A stretch of DNA of 64,000 nt, from assembly GCA_024734555.1 (NCBI GenBank), contig JANPWX010000026.1, positions 5,259,755 to 5,323,754 on the forward strand. Reading direction: 5' to 3'. The DNA comes from Trochalopteron elliotii (Eukaryota; Chordata; Aves; Passeriformes; Leiothrichidae). Each line of letters opens with the position of its first letter. Position 1 is the stretch's first letter. Both the position numbers and the translations under genes were made by a program. Shown piece after piece: positions 11,401-25,844 of this stretch. The notes beneath the pieces were generated by a model. It searched no databases. It was not told the origin of the DNA and worked only from the letters and a program-made list of their open reading frames with translations.

Positions 11401-14400
11401 TGATGCACACACACTTTCGCTGTTGCAGTGCAGGAGAAATGTAGGAGCAAGAATGAGGGGGTGGAACTTGAGAGTCACAAAAACAAATCAACAGTAAATG
11501 TAGCATTGGCAAATGTGGCCTCTGCTGTCCACTAAAATCCTTTTATCACTTATATGTTGTGCACTTAAAAGTGCACTAAATGCTTTAAAGGTGATAATAG
11601 TTTATTTTTAACCTTTTTAGCAAGGTAAAGATACTATTAATTAAAGTCTTGGGATAATTACGCGGTTTATGGTGGTCAGTAGGTTTCAAAATTAAATCCT
11701 CGACTGCAGAGGTTTGGTGTGTTCTCAGCTGTATGTTGGGGTCCATCCCCAGCCATCTATCAGTTGTGTTTAAGAGTGGGGGAAAAAAAGTATTACTCCA
11801 AGTATAAAAAACTGCAGGAATGCTTTGTGCTTACAGACCCAGTTACTGTTTAGCACTAAAACTGACAGACAACTATAATTTCGTTGAGGGGGGTGTTATT
11901 ACGCTGTTTTCTTCCTGGCAGTGTACTGCTCTGGAAGTCAACAGCATACTGTAGAATTTAAAGTAAGTATAAAAATGGTCTGCCTTTACAATTAAAAACC
12001 TTGAGCGTGTCCTGATTTTGTAGTCTTTTGCAGTAAAGGTATACATAAAATAAATTTAAAAACTTTTTTCCAAGCCTCTCATTAATCTCTGCTTGAGCCT
12101 TCTGCCTTTTAAACAACTGATAAGGGACTCTGCTCTTAAAATATTAAAATACATAAACAAATGTTCAATTTTATGAGTTTTGTTGTATGGCTGTTCCTAA
12201 CAAAATTGACCAAAATGTATAGTAGATTCTACACAGTGGAATTAATTTGCATTGTTCTGATTCCTAACCTGAGGGAATTGCTGAAAAGAAGGAAGAGTGG
12301 CTTTGAGCCACAATACGCCTTAACAAACAGAAGCAAAAAAGTGACAGTATCAGTGGCAGTTATTGCTTGTCTCAGTGCAAATAAAGCAACTAGCATTGAA
12401 AATCCTGCATAGATGCAGATCTTTTTCCCAGAAAATGTGCAATTCGTTTGAGTGAGGGCCCCATCTACACTGGCAATTAGAAATGAAAATTGGGGGTTCT
12501 TGATGCAGTTGGCTGGCAGGGACTGGTGCACCATTTAGCTATGATCACCTGGGTCTAGACTTATATGACTAAAATAGTGGCAGGAGCCATCACATTTCTG
12601 CACAATGCTTTGTAAAGCTGCTGTACTGGCCTTAGCATCTGGGTGTGTTAAAGCCTTCAAAGCTCATTGGGGATTGATGCATTCAGATGCATCGTCTGAT
12701 GAAAGTTGGACAGCCTCTTCCAATAATTTGCTTATCCTGAAAACATCACTTCTTTCTATATTTTGGTGTTGCCAGCACTGCTTAAAAGGCCATGTGTGGT
12801 TCCCATTGCTTGGTTTATCTGGAGATTTGCCATTGTTACAGTAGCATGTCATGCTTGCTTTCCTTGTGAAACCAGTGCTGGGGCTTAAAAGCTGCTGGGA
12901 TGGAGACTGCTGGTACACGTGTTCCTGAGGAGTGTTCATGTGCTGACTGGTCAATTCAACAGGCATAGTTAAACTCGAAGATATAATATTTCCCAGAAAT
13001 GGGAATGGTATGTGCTCTCCTTTCCTCCCTTCAGCTTTTAAGAGATCAAGCTGTGAAATGGGGTTAAAAGTGGGAAGTTATCAGCCTCAGGAGTTAATAG
13101 CGTTGGAGGTTCCCCAGTAGCTTTCCAGTTTGATGTGGCAGAATGTGTGTTAACTTTCCACTCATTTTTCAACAACATTGCATGTTTATACTTGAATTTT
13201 TTTCTAGTGAGAGCAAACTTTTCAGTTGAAGTCACTCTTAGCAACAAGATGCTTTGAAGAAGCTTGCAAAATAAACAGAGGAAAATAATGGCTCTACTTA
13301 GTGTGAGTTGCCTTTTTCCTTTTCTTTGCTTGTCTTCCAGAAACAAGAGTGATTGCCTTAAAAGATACTTTTTTCTGCATTGGTGGTCTTTTTGGCAAAA
13401 TCTTAAACTCTTCTGGGTTTGTGGAGCAATTGAAATGATGCTGACCCAGTTATTTTTCTTCTGATGGTTATGCAAACCGCAAAAGGAGCTAATTTTCCCA
13501 AACTTGGAGTGTAAGAGAATCACCTTTTTTTCTGAAAGCAACTGGAACATGGCATTTCTGTCTGCCACTCAACCTTTCAGTGCTGAAAAGAGGCATAAGG
13601 TGCCCATGCTACTGCTGAAATACGCAGAGCACAATTTCGTAAATGAACACTTGATTTGCTAGACAGTTGTGGTATGAAGAGCAGATCTTTCGTGCTGTGA
13701 TGTTTTCCTTGATTCTTCTGCTGTGCTCAGAACTGGGCAGCAGTCTTCCCAACTTCCGCCAGGAGTCTCTGGCTTCTTCCACCTCATCTGCTCCACCTGC
13801 TAGCTGCTCGGCTTCTTGCACTGTATCCTTATCCTGCTGCTGAACAAGGCTAATATATTTCTCTTGTATGGCTGTAATTTTATGAGAGCAACAAAGGTTT
13901 TGTAAATAGTAGATGTGAGTATGAAGTGGAGAAAATTTTGAAGTGTGGTCTGCAGGAGGTTGGTGCATGCTCAGTTCTTACAGATTGAGAGACTGCAGAT
14001 CTCTGGCTGTGCAAATTGTGGGTTGAAGGACAGGCAGAAAGAACTTCATTAACTAAAATAAACTTAGGATCCTACAGTCTGGTTCTGTAGCTTGTGAGTA
14101 CTAGCTGCTTATGAATTCCTAGCATATTTTACTACAGCTACATACACAGTAAGGAATTTTATTACTTTTAGCAACAGAGGGATAGAGAGGACAGTACTGG
14201 TGTCTTGTGTCTGGAAGGTAGTATCTGTCACTGGAAGTGGCATTTTTTCCTGTGCATTTCCCATGCCAGAGTGCAGACTGGCCTGTTTCTTCATTGTAGG
14301 TGCTAGTCCAGCAGCATTCGATGTTTGCTCTGATCTGCCCCACAGTTTTGGCTTCCAGAGTTTAGAATTGAAGAATGTACAGTTTTCTGCTAGAAGGACA

Positions 14401-14782
14401 TCATGTCCTGTAACGTTTTATAGCAATTTATATCTTTGATATAGAGTAAAATCTGTACTGCAGGATTTAATTTTCAAATCTTTGTAACTATACAGTCTTC
14501 TTGCTTATTTCTGTTAGAAAATATTACAAAGAGATCTCTCTGCTGTTGAGGTAACATGTATAGAGAAAAGAGAATCAGTTGTGGGCATGCACTTTGGAGA
14601 CTCAGCTTTTTCAAGTCAAGGATTTGCCTACAGAACGGAGAAATAAGATCTGCGTGTGTGCGCATGTGTATTTAAAAGAATTTGCCTGTTTTATCTAGGC
14701 TTTCATATTCTAGTGTTTCTAGAGATCTGTCATTATTTGAATTGATGCTTGTACCTAATGTCAAAACAACATTTAAAAATTT

Positions 14783-14975
14783 AGAGAATCACAGAATCAA
14801 TTGGGATATAAAAGACTTCTGAGATTGAGTCCAACCTATGACCATGTCGCCTTGTCAGTCAGGCCATGGCACCAAGTGCCATGTCCAGTCTGTCCTTAAA
14901 CACCTCCAGGGACAGTGACTTTACCACCTAATTGACTCCAAGCACCTAACTGAAAGGTTGAGCTCTTTGAATCTC
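14783..14975 (-). mobile_element. CR1 LINE fragment, antisense
   Basis: It begins with GAGAATCACAGAATCA, the reverse complement of the CR1 3'-terminal ATTCT-type octamer repeats. The usual 'GAGTCCAACC', 'ATGTCCAGTCTGTCCTTAAA' and 'ACCTCCAGGGACAGTGACT' segments follow. This is a short, 5'-truncated copy. Confidence 0.8.
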
Positions 14976-16913
14976 TCATTGCACTTGAAACTAAAATACA
15001 TTTAAAAGGTTACAGTCACAGCAAACTTAATGAGGTGGAGGGTTTAGTTCTATTTTAAAATGTTGGCTCTTCACTTGTAAGATTACAATTCATGCTTTTC
15101 AAGATCAGTGTGTGTGTGGATGGTGTGCTCTCACTAAGTTTATCAGAAAATAAAATGTGCAAAACCAAATGTAGTGTTGAAATGTTGAACCAAGAACGAA
15201 AATAAAAGAGAATCACATTGATTTCCTGAATGAGCAGGTTGCAGTGGTGTGGGCGGGCTGTGGTGGATCTGCTGACTGGACATGGGCTATGTGGGAGAGC
15301 TCCCAGATGTGCTTGATGTGCTCTGACTTGGTTTCTTCCTTCTCACTGGTTTATCCACAAGATCTTTCAGCAGTGGGAGGGCTTTGTCTGAATGCTCTTA
15401 GATTGTGGCTGCATACAGAGCAGGAGACACTGATAAGGAGCAGCAGATGGCAAGCAGATTTCAGTAGGAAGTCCGGTCTCATTTTTTTCAGTGCTCACAG
15501 GTAAGGAGGTTACATGGTAAGGATGGAAGAAGTGTATGTTGGAAGAACTGCTGCAACTCTGGTTTGAGCTATTCCAGAGCTATACCATGCTGCTTCTGCT
15601 AGCAGAGTTGCACACAGTGTGATGAAATGGAGATCGCTGTGAGTCAGGACAACAATAAATTATAACTGTGTAGCTGTGACAGCTCAGTAGGAGCACCTGT
15701 GGATGGAAAAAGCATTACATACTTTTAAGGACTGTTGACATGAGATAATTTTTTACCACTTTAATGAAAGCTTAATCAAATGAGTGTGTAAAGTTTGGAG
15801 AGGAAAATACTTGTTTTATACAGAAGATAAAACTGCACAAACAAATGTGTGCTGTCAACAGAACAAATTTTATTTCAAATGCAGAGCTTTAAGGTTGAAA
15901 ATACAATCTGTGAATGTGAAATTGTTTTATAGGAAGACTGTTCTGTATAGACAAGCTTTTCAGTAGAGTGTTTATTAACACACAAAAAATAGCTTTCTGT
16001 TTTAAAATACACACAGATCAATTTAGAAGCAAAATTACCATGGTCACTGAAGATTATATGTACGAATTACCTTCTGCTTGTAGAGTGGATCTTTCTGCAT
16101 TAAAAGATTAAACCCCCTCTGATTTTAGAATATATGCATTTTAGGTGGACAAGAGTCTCAATTTTTCAGGTAGTTCAAAAGTCATGCAGTAAAAGATATT
16201 CTGGACTTAAAATATAAATGATAATACATGAATTCTTATAACACTGTGGTTGTTTTGTAATGTTTGTATGATAGTCATAACTCTTGAGAGAATTATTTTA
16301 TACTTTCTTTGCATACTTTATGTTTAGATTTTTGTGGGTCAATCTCATTAGTCCAAATAAGCTACTTGAAATACTTACAGGATAAACAAAACCCTTTCTA
16401 AAAACACAGAAAAATTCAGTATTTGGAACCCCCGGAAGCTGAAGAGTTAATGGTGGGGTTGCACTGGATTCAGTGTATTTGCAGATGTTGCTGCAACCAG
16501 CTGCTGATTTTTCTCCCATCCTGTCAGGGAACTCTGCCAGCCATGATTCATGGAATGATTTTTTTGCGCTGAGTAATCTGTGGTTTTTCTTTTTTCCTCT
16601 TCCCTCTCCCTTATTTTTGTCCTGAACTAAAGCAGGATTCATTTCAGCTAAAGGGAGGAGAAGCTTCCAAAGCATTAATACAAAACATTAAATACACTGT
16701 GTTTTGAGTGGAGGAGTTGTAACAAATGTTAAACTTGCTGTAATTTTACTTGGTCTTAGACAGTCTAGTCCAGTGTGGGAGAACAGTTTTAGAACAGAAT
16801 CACCTTTTGGTTCTGCTAGTCATATGGTTTCACAGTTCTCTTAAAGACTTCTGTACTAGTATTGCTAAAGAACATCCAACTTCTGTGCTGATATTATGCC
16901 TCCTTTCTCACAG

Positions 16914-16953
16914 ATCGCTCAGAAAGAAATAAACCAGACTGCCGCTCTTCAGG
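16914..16953 (+). CDS. SH3D19: SH3D19 small exon (40 nt)
   Basis: Bounded by a strong acceptor (TCCTTTCTCACAG) and a good donor (TCAGG|GTAAGA). In the frame fixed by the next exon it encodes R-S-E-R-N-K-P-D-C-R-S-S plus two bases of a Gly codon, a basic, polar stretch. It enters in phase 1 and leaves in phase 2, exactly what 38310 needs. Its length (40 nt) is typical of short 5' exons. The assignment to SH3D19 rests on phase continuity, splice signals and position, not on remembered homology, so it is less certain than the exons from 45 kb on. The frame starting ATC-GCT-CAG would also be open but does not join 38310 in frame. Confidence 0.55.
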
Positions 16954-19900
16954 GTAAGAACTGTATTTCTCTATTTATTCCTCCCTTCACTTTATTTTTT
17001 TTTCTTTTTTTTTTTCCTTTTATTGGGTGAACTAGGAAATTGGCCAGAAATATAAAGATGTCATTCTTCTGCTTCTCTGTTTTGGTGACAGTAATGTAAG
17101 GCCAAAATAATTTTGTGTTAAAAATATTTGGTTTATATTCGTTATGGGTAAATTTTTTTTTCAAGAAATTAATAGAACTTGCTACATTGTAATTGTGTAC
17201 ACTTAAACTCCAAATGTTTGTTTACGTATTGTGCACAGGGTTGTTTGGTAAAACTGTGGTTTAAAACAAGAAGCCCCTCATGACTTTCGCTACTTTGAAC
17301 TGTTTGCTTCTATAGCAAGGAAAATAATTCTTGGTTCAGTCAAAAATAGCAACACTTTATTATTCATTCCATTAACTCTGATCCCATCATACCTAAGGTT
17401 TCACAAGAAGCAAATGAGCGTTTTAAACAAAACACGCACGCACACACACCTACACATTGTGTTTATTTAGAATTTCCATCAAGGCTTTCATGATCTTCTA
17501 GGCTATTGATTTGCAAGGCCATATTTTCCCTTAAGCTTCTGAACATTCTGTAGTTCTTCTTGTCCTCTGATTTTTAAATAACCTCTTTCTCTATTGCCTC
17601 ATTTTCAAACTCTCTCTCTTTCAATTCTCCACTGGGGAATAGGATTTTGTCCATGTCATGTGGTAGATAGTGGAATTTTAATGAACTAAAGTGATAGAGC
17701 AGACTAGTGAACACTGGCTCTGCCATTCTTTCCTGAAAAGTCTTTCCAAAAAATGCCCCTGGTGTACAGGCTTTTGACATGACCTGACCTTTTGATTTGA
17801 TTTTTACAGTCTACATTTTTTCCTTTTTGGCACATTTTTACAGTGCAGTGGGTTAGCATTTATAGCTGGGAGAACAGTGTAGCATTTCCTTACAGCACAC
17901 TTGATGTGTTGTATCTGTTGTGTGATGTGATGGGAGAGGATGTTTTTCCCTTCCCTCCCCCATCTGCCACAGCACTGTAGCTGATTCCAGCAGTGTGTTT
18001 AAGTTATGTAGCCTTTGTCTTTGAATGCTTTTATCTGCTTAAAAGCTCAATCACTGCATGTGCTGATTTCCTTTAATACTTAAAAATACTAAACTTTTTT
18101 ATTTTCTTAAAATGCTGTGGTTACAGTCTAAATGTTAGCACTTTCATTAGATCATGTCGTATTACAATAATGTCAAATAAATCCAAATCATTATCAAAAG
18201 GAAATATAATTTTATCAAAATGTTTAGTGTAAGGTTGAAACACCTTCAGTCTCTTCCCCTTTCTTCTCTCTAGTTGTCCTCACCAGTACCTTTTTGCTCT
18301 GGAATATGCTTTAGAAGCTTGAATTTGGACCAAAAGCAAAGTAAAACTTCGGATTTTTTTCCATGGAATTGGAAAGTCAAATGTGGACCAGCTTTGGCAA
18401 TAAAACACTGCCCTAAGTTGCCTGGACTCCAGTCTCCAAATTCTCATGTGGAAAACACAGAGTAATTAACAGTGTAATGTCAATTGCTCATAATGTTGAG
18501 AGAAATGCAGCTTTCAGTAGTCTTTCATTCCTGTCAGTAGTGCATGTGCTTTCTGACCATATCTGTGTATCTTCTACCCCCTTCTCAGTCTCACTGGCCC
18601 TTGTGTCATGAGCCACGAGGAAGAAAAACCACCATTGAAAGGGTGGCTTTTAATGGCTTTTAATGTTTTGTGCATGTTTCACTGCTGTTTCTAGACTGGA
18701 ACAGGAGCAGCCTGCCTTACTTAAATGATGTACTCTGCTAATTGATATTGCTACACTCAGTGGTTCATCTCTCATTATAATGGGAAGCATTATTCTGTGG
18801 TGACAGATTGCTGGATGAGATTCTTATCCCTAGTCTGGCCATATCATGCCCAGGAAAAGAGCTGCAGTTGCATCCAGGCCAGAGCCCCTTGATAGAAGAC
18901 CTGAGGGAAAACTAAATTGTGAAGTATGCAAGGCTAAAATTGAAGTGCAAAGCACACTTCTCTTGTAACATGGGCAGCACTTGTGAGCTGTTTGAATTCT
19001 ACTGGGGACAGTTTTATGCCATTTTGTGATGAGCTACTGCACTTAGGACACCGTCCTCTCTGGGAGCAGTTCATGACAAGGGAAGAAGAAAATACAGGCT
19101 TCGGAGGCATCTTGGCTACTTAGTCCTTAAACTGCATGTTAAGGGGTGCATATTTTTAAAGCACAATATACTGTCCCTCTCATGATCTCAAGTGGAACAA
19201 AAATGACACTACAGGTCTTGAACTCAAGGTGTAGAAACAAGAGTTTCTGCACTAGAATTCCTATGAAATACAGGAGGTGGACATGGGGAGACCAGCTGAC
19301 AAGATGAAGGAATAAGCAGTAAGCCTTAAGAAAGGCAGGTAACCTAAGATTAAATAGCAGATGCAGATGTTTCCAAGAGAGAGACGGAGAAGTAGTTTAT
19401 TATTTCATACAAAACTCTGGTGAGATCTTACCCAAAAGTCTGTGAAGTCTAAGTATAAACATGGAACACTGGGATAAGAAGAGACCAAAAGAAGGCCCAG
19501 ATAACCTTCCTCATGCATTGTAAAGTTAGGTTTTGGTCTGGAATAACATCATTGTAATAAAAAAGTCACATAACAATATTTCTTGTGATTTCAAGGGTCT
19601 AAAGCTTGCCCTTTCCAACCTCCTGTTCTAATATATTTCTCTGCCTGTGTATTTCTAGATGTATTTCAAGCTTGTGCTTGAGTCTTTGTATTATTAGGGA
19701 TGAAGAGTTTATATACAGTGAGACAGGATCAATTTTAAAACATACCTTGGACATAGTTAATTTGCAATCAAAGACATATAAAAAAACCTGTTTTAGGTAG
19801 AAGAGTGTATAAATGGTCATTAATATAGTTACTTTATTATAGGGTGATGCCATTTAGAAGAATTTTTACAGTAGTGTCAAGAACTCTGACAAATATTCTG

Positions 19901-21532
19901 GTTTGGTCATTAGCCTATCAAATGTTTAACACGGGAGAAATGGTACAGAAAGAGGGAGCATTCTAAGGGTAATACAGGGATTTGGCATGGCATGGAGAAG
20001 AAATCTAGAGAGCCAGTGAATGAAAGATCATAGATAATGATTTAAAGAGAGGGAAACAGATATTAGGTAACATTTACAAAATGTGCATTATTATATTATC
20101 CTTTGCCTCTTTTGGTACGTTAGCAACCATCTGACACTCAGGAGAGTTTAGATACAGCAAGGAGTAGCAGAACAGGGCCTGTGTATCTATTTCATGTATT
20201 GCTCTGTGCTGATTTTTTTGTTAAATGTAGCATATTAGTAAGATCTAAACAAATGTTCACTGAATCCAAATAATACCTATTGCTATGTTAAATTTTCAAC
20301 AAGAGACATTTAGTTTCATGACCTAATAGCCATCCTTCAATTGTTACATTTCAGACACTATTAAAATATGTCTCCACTGGTAACAGTGGTCTGTAATTAT
20401 AATTCTTGATTTTACTGTCAGGTCATGCTTGTACTGTTGTCTCTGATAGCTTCAGGTCATGTGCTGCTGTAACATGGGTCAATTAGGTCAAAAGAAGTAG
20501 GTCTTTATTCCTCTAAATGTTTTCAGACTGAAAATTACATGATAGTAATAGAATAGAAGATTTCAGGTATCTACATATTTGCAGTTAATCACTGAACATG
20601 AGTAAAGCTTGTAGAAGGAGCTGGATTTTTTTTTCTTCTTTGGTTAAGGATTATGGATCAAAAAATCCTGAAACACAGTCCTATGATTTGATATAATTCA
20701 TTGTAGTTGCCTTGACCTTGGAGATGAGAGGATGAAGGTAGCTAACAACTGCAGCAATTTATTGAGAGATTTAGTAGGGTATCAATCACTTGAAATCAAG
20801 TAAGAAATTTTGATTTTTAGAATATCAGTGTCTACTGTGAAAAATGGGGAGGGGGATGAAAATAACTAGTTCATTTCTAGAAACAGATCCTAGGTTTTAC
20901 TGCATATAGTCTGTGTGCTGACTGTAATGTGCTTAAGTTCTTTTACAGCTGGTTGCCTTCATTTGATTGCAGTAAATTGAGCTTTTTTATTTAAAATGCA
21001 TTAAGTCAACAATACAAATAGACAAAAGTCGTCTTTTGTTCCTTTATAAACAAGCATTTGTAGTGGCTGATCAAAGGGGCTACTGATCCCTTTAGTGAAG
21101 CTCTGGTAAGTCAAGTGATCATTTTTATGAATGGTATTTTTATCCAACTTTGGTTTTAGTTGTTCGAGTTTGTTTTTAATGTAGCAGAATTCCATTAGTG
21201 AAAGCTTCTCTGCATTTCCTCTGGTATACAATGTTGATTTTGTGAAATTGTGTTTAAGAAATACTGCAGTAACAGTCTGACTATATCTTAAGAATGTGTT
21301 TTCCCCGATCATCTGTAAAGCCTGAAAAGACACTCTTTAATGAAAATCTTAAGCGTTTAACAGAGCATGAAGGGGAATCTTAAGGCACTGGCTTGAGAAT
21401 GTGGTGGAACTGTCCCCACTTTATAAATAAATGAGATGGATTTACAAACCAGTATGCTTTTGAGGTCTTGAGAAAACAGACAGTAACAGGTTTTTCTGTG
21501 TTGAAACCATTACAGTCAGTCATTTAATAGCT

Positions 21533-22315
21533 TCACAGAATCATAGAATCTCCTGAGTTGGAAAACACCCACAAGGGTCATTGAAATCCAGCTCCTGGCC
21601 CTGCACAGAACCATCCCCAAGAGTCACACCATGGACCTGAGAGCATTGTCCAAAAGCTTCTTGAACTTACCAGGCTTTGTGCTGTGACCACTTCCCTGGG
21701 GAGCCTGTTCCAATGCCCAAACACCCTCTGGGTGAAGAACTGTTTCCCAATATCAAACCTAAACCTCCCCTGACACAGCTTCAGGCCATTCTCTCAGGTC
21801 CTGTCATTGGCCACGACAGAGAAGAGATCAGTGTCTGCCCCTCCTCTTCCCCTCACCAGGAAGGTGCAGACTGCAATGAGGTCTTCCCTCAGTTTCCTCT
21901 TCTCCAGGCTGAACAGACCGAGTGACCTCAGCCACTCCTCACACAGCTTCCCCTCAAGGCCCTTTACCATCCTCATGGCCCTCCTTTGGACACTGTAACA
22001 GCTCAATGTCTTTTTTATATTGTGGCACCCAGAACTGCCCTCAGCACTCGAGGTGAGGCCACCCCAGTGCAGAGCAGAGTGGAGCAATCCCCTCCCTTCC
22101 CTGGCTGTGCCTGATGTCCCCCAGGACGGGGTTGGCCCTCCTGGCTGCCAGGGCTCGGAGACTCACACTGAACTTGCCATGGGCCAGCACCCCCAGCTCC
22201 CTTCCTGCAGCGCTGCTCTCCAGCCTCTTGTTCCCCAGTCTGTATTTACATACAAGGTTGCTCTGTCTGAGGTGTAGAATCTGGCATTTTTTCTTTGTTA
22301 AACTTTGTGGTGTTG
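21533..22315 (-). mobile_element. CR1 LINE, 3' part, antisense (about 780 bp)
   Basis: It starts with CACAGAATCATAGAATC, the reverse complement of the CR1 3'-terminal octamers, and runs without large gaps into ORF2. On the minus strand, 21794-22087 still reads part of the reverse transcriptase C-terminal tail, including QRRAMRMVKGLEGK and LGLFSLEKRKLREDL, motifs typical of CR1 pol. The element is 5'-truncated near 22315, as is usual for CR1, and interrupted by stops, so it cannot mobilise itself. Among the CR1 pieces here it is the least decayed. Confidence 0.9.
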
Positions 22316-22377
22316 GTGATTGCTCTGTCATAGTCAGAGGGGCAGAGTGGAAAGACTTCTCCTGCTTCTGTACTGAG

Positions 22378-22520
22378 AAATCACAGAATGGTGGGAGGGT
22401 CATGCAGGTCACATAATCAAACATCGTACTCATAGTGGGAAGATGTTGATGCTAGATCAGACCCACAGTGGTTTTTTATAGCCAAGATTTGAAAATCTTC
22501 CAGGAGCAAGAGATTGAGTC
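22378..22520 (-). mobile_element. Possible very old CR1 fragment
   Basis: AATCACAGAATGGTGGGAGGG and a later TTTGAAAATCTTCCAGGAGCAAGAGATTGAG resemble the 3' end and the 'GAATATCTCCAAGGA' part of antisense CR1. The match is weak and the edges are unclear. It lies 60 bp beyond the clear CR1 copy. Confidence 0.35.
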
Positions 22521-25500
22521 TACTTACTTTCAGCCCGCTCAGAGGCTGCTTGTCTGTCATTTGCTAACTTTATTTCCAAGTGATAGTGCTGTGGGAAACA
22601 CTACCAAAAGAAACAGGCTAAACACTGGATTACTTAATATCCAGGAGGACTGAATTCATTCACACAAACATCCTGAAGTACAGCTTTTCATCACTGTTGT
22701 TTAAAAACCTTGTGTTGTCTACTAGCAATGTCTCACCCTTGTCAATGCTTGTGTTTTACACAGGAGAATTTCAGGCTTTTGCCAGTGTTACAGACTGCGA
22801 TAAAGATCTGAAGTTTGAGACTTTGAACCTTGCTGGCACTCTGTCTGAATGGGAATGGTTGTGTGTAAAAGAAAAAATTAATATTGGGGGACGTTTTGCT
22901 GTGACATTCTTATTCATTACATTTAGCTTTTGCAATTTTTAAGTCTAGAGAGTATCAGGTTACTCCTGGTCTAAGCGTGCTTTTAGGCTATGAAGATAGA
23001 AATGTCCTGCTTTTGTACCCTCCCAGTAGGTCAGAAGTTGGGATAGTTCTAAAAAGTATCTAGTCTCCTTTCCAAATCCTTGGGGTGTAGTTTCACAATT
23101 GCCCTGAGCTGAGCTAAGCCTGTGTTGCTCCAAGAAGGAAAAGTCTCATTCTCTCCTTTGGGCTGCTGTCAGTGCTCATGTGGTTAGCTGGATCAGAGGG
23201 CTGATCTCCAGGGGAAAAAAAATAGCTGTGTCTCCACTTCACAGATGAAGCAGGTTCAGCATAGGGGGCAGAGTGATTTGTTGCAAGTTCCACCATCAAT
23301 CAATGGCAGAACTGGAAGCAAGGGCTCTGAGTTGTGACTTTTTTTGTTGTTATCTTAAAAGTAGGGTCGTGTGACTCCTTTTTTTTTCATTCTGAGAGAT
23401 AAATTTTGGACTCACGCAGAGCAATCCCTCAGGTTAAATATAGATTTAAACTTGTGCAATTTGAGATTGGAATCTACTTAGGTGTCTTTCTTTTGTTAAT
23501 CACAGGTTTATCATCAGCACATGCTTTCACATTGGAGCTGTTGCAATGTTAAATTCTACTCTGCTCAGTTTATACTTATCTGTAAATGAGGAGTAAAAGA
23601 TTCACAGGTAGAGCAGAGGGATAAATGGCAGATGGGTTCAGTGTAGTTTTTGGCAGTTAGGGATCACAAGAGTATCTAGAGCCTGCTCCTGGAGGTTTTT
23701 GTTTTAGTGTTGCCAATTCATCACTGTTGTGTTGAGGATTTTTGGCTATTCATCTCACAGACAGCAGTAAAGTTTATTGTGAAGGCTGTATCCTAGCCAG
23801 CCTCCTAGATCCCTTATTCCTAAACAGAGAAGAGGGATTTGTTTTAATAAAAAGAGTGCTCTGTTCCTGGTTTCTGCAAAGGGAATTCTGAAGGACTGTT
23901 TGCTCTGGTGCCCTGAACAACCCCTTCCGTTGTCTGGGCTGTTCTCCAGTGCTTATTCAAATTCATAATGGAAAATAACGCTGCAAATGAGATGGTTGTT
24001 GAAAGAATAAAGAGAAAAAGGCTCACACTCTGTCTTCACTGAAAGAATTTCACTGCTTCTTTGGGCATCTTGTGTACATGAGCAAGTTTCATCATCCCAT
24101 CATCTTTCAGAATAGACTCCTGTGGAAAGTACTGAGGGCCATCCAGACACGCTCCTTACTCCTTGTAATTAGGAGAATTATCTGGGGTGTGAACAACCAT
24201 GATAGGCATTAGTTCTAAAAAAGGTGAATTTAGGAAGGATACAATTGCACATTTTTTTGAGCTGAAGTAAACAGTCATGGTTATAATTTTGCTTCTTTAT
24301 AATTTTTTTTTTCTCCCCAAGACATCTCAGTGATGAACAGCAGATGAAATTTATGTGGTAGCTGGGAAGGAGGGCTGGGAGAGAATTCTTTCTAAAGGTA
24401 TTTGTAATATTTTCAAAGAAAACAGAAAAGGAGGAGAAGCTGCTAAGGGAGGCCTATAGGATATGTGTCAGGGCTGAGGAGGCAGACTCAGCAGGTTGTA
24501 AACGTACAACGCAGAAGTAGAAATTGTTAGGTCGTCTCTGAAAGAATTTCATGTTGATATTTTAAGAGTGTTGGAGCTTTCGTTTATTTCCCTAAGGATT
24601 TATGTAGGTTTCTGTCTAGGCTCAGTATCTACATTTTCCTTTGCCTCCGGAATTTGAGTGGGAGAGCTCAGTTTGCAGTTATATTGTACTCGTTTCCATG
24701 GCCTCTCACTCTGATGTGCTCAAATGAGAAGAGATTGTTATTTCGTTCTTTTTTTTTTTTGTTCTCTTTTTCTGTACAGGTCACCTACTTTATAATTTCA
24801 TTGTAAGTTATTTCTTTGGTGTCTTTGCTCTTTATTCTAGTATAGGGAATCAGTTACCTTAAGTAGCAGCATCTGATTTGGCAGGTTGAACATTGAAATA
24901 ATTGATCAAGTACTCTTTTAAAATGTGTTACACTTGCATTCTTACTACTTCATGGAGGTAAAGTATTCCTAGTGAGGCCTGTCACATTGATAATTTCTTC
25001 CTCTTAAATGTATTTTAGTATAATGTACAGTATAAAGTGCAATTTGCACAGCTGTGCTTTAGACTCTGATCCTGTCATTTGTGAGATTGCATTTCTGATT
25101 TTGCTACAAAACTTCTTCTGTTCAAAAGTGGTAATTTGTTCAATGCAGACATCACCATTTGAATTTAAGCCATGTTTGCATACTGAGTTTGTCCTAGTTT
25201 TGGCCATCTGTGACAAATTACATGCTCAACTGAGCTAGTATTAGCCCCTAGTACAGACAAGGATGAGCTGCTTTTTCATCTGTTCCAGCTGCTTCAGCTT
25301 CAAGGAGAGAACTAAGATCCAATGATACAAAAAGTCGTGTTGCCTGTTCTCTTGGAGGCTTACAAGCAAGGCAGGTCACCAGCAGGTCTCATGCCACAGG
25401 AGGGTCCCCTGCTACAGAGGACTGAAGTTAGACCATGCAACCCCAAATGTGGAAAGTATTCATAGAGGTATGGTCTTTATAAGTGTGCATAGCTGCATTT

Positions 25501-25844
25501 TAATCTTGGGAGCATTGTTACAAGAGGCTTGTCATCTGACTCTGGTGGACATTGCTGTCTCCTGAGGCTTGAGGCAAAGGTTGGCTTCTAATTAAAGAGA
25601 AGATCCAAATCTAATCAGGGTGTTCCAACCAGAAGCAGTAATTATTTTGTTAAATCTCTCTTTTGATCTATAGCATAATATCTGGTTGAAGCAAAAGAAG
25701 TACCTCAGTGATACCACATTTTTATTAGGCAATACTTTTGCTAATAAATGCTTAGTAAAAAGAAACAGCTTTATTTTTACTATTATAATTCTTCTATTTC
25801 ATGTCATTTGACTTCTGCTTCCCCTCGCACCCCAGTATCCAGTA

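Larger units (their letters stand above)
869..16913 (+). other. SH3D19: Large first intron of SH3D19 (or upstream intron)
   Basis: About 16 kb of AT-rich sequence between the candidate start exon and the first better-supported exon. It holds an (AT)10 tract at 1345-1364, a GGTT tandem run near 2399-2414, an antisense LTR (about 4225-4777) and old CR1 fragments at about 5080-5485 and 14783-14975. Short open frames occur on both strands. The longest, on the minus strand at 13038-13568, has no recognisable domain and no supporting splice context. The rest shows nothing I can name. Confidence 0.5.

Noticed and set aside
13038..13568. Minus-strand open frame of 176 codons, the longest outside SH3D19's large exon apart from the 57785-58339 frame
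   Set aside because: Lys/Leu/Ser-rich with no recognisable domain, no promoter or splice context, inside an AT-rich intron. Chance is the simplest reading.
15244..15504. Open frame running up to a donor-like CACAG|GTAAGG, a possible alternative 5' exon
   Set aside because: No convincing start context or homology. The frame that is open for 86 codons does not match the phase required by 16914.
21794..22433. Minus-strand open frames that look like a protein gene
   Set aside because: Most of this is the decayed C-terminal reverse transcriptase region and 3' part of the antisense CR1 element, so it is reported as a repeat and not as a host gene.
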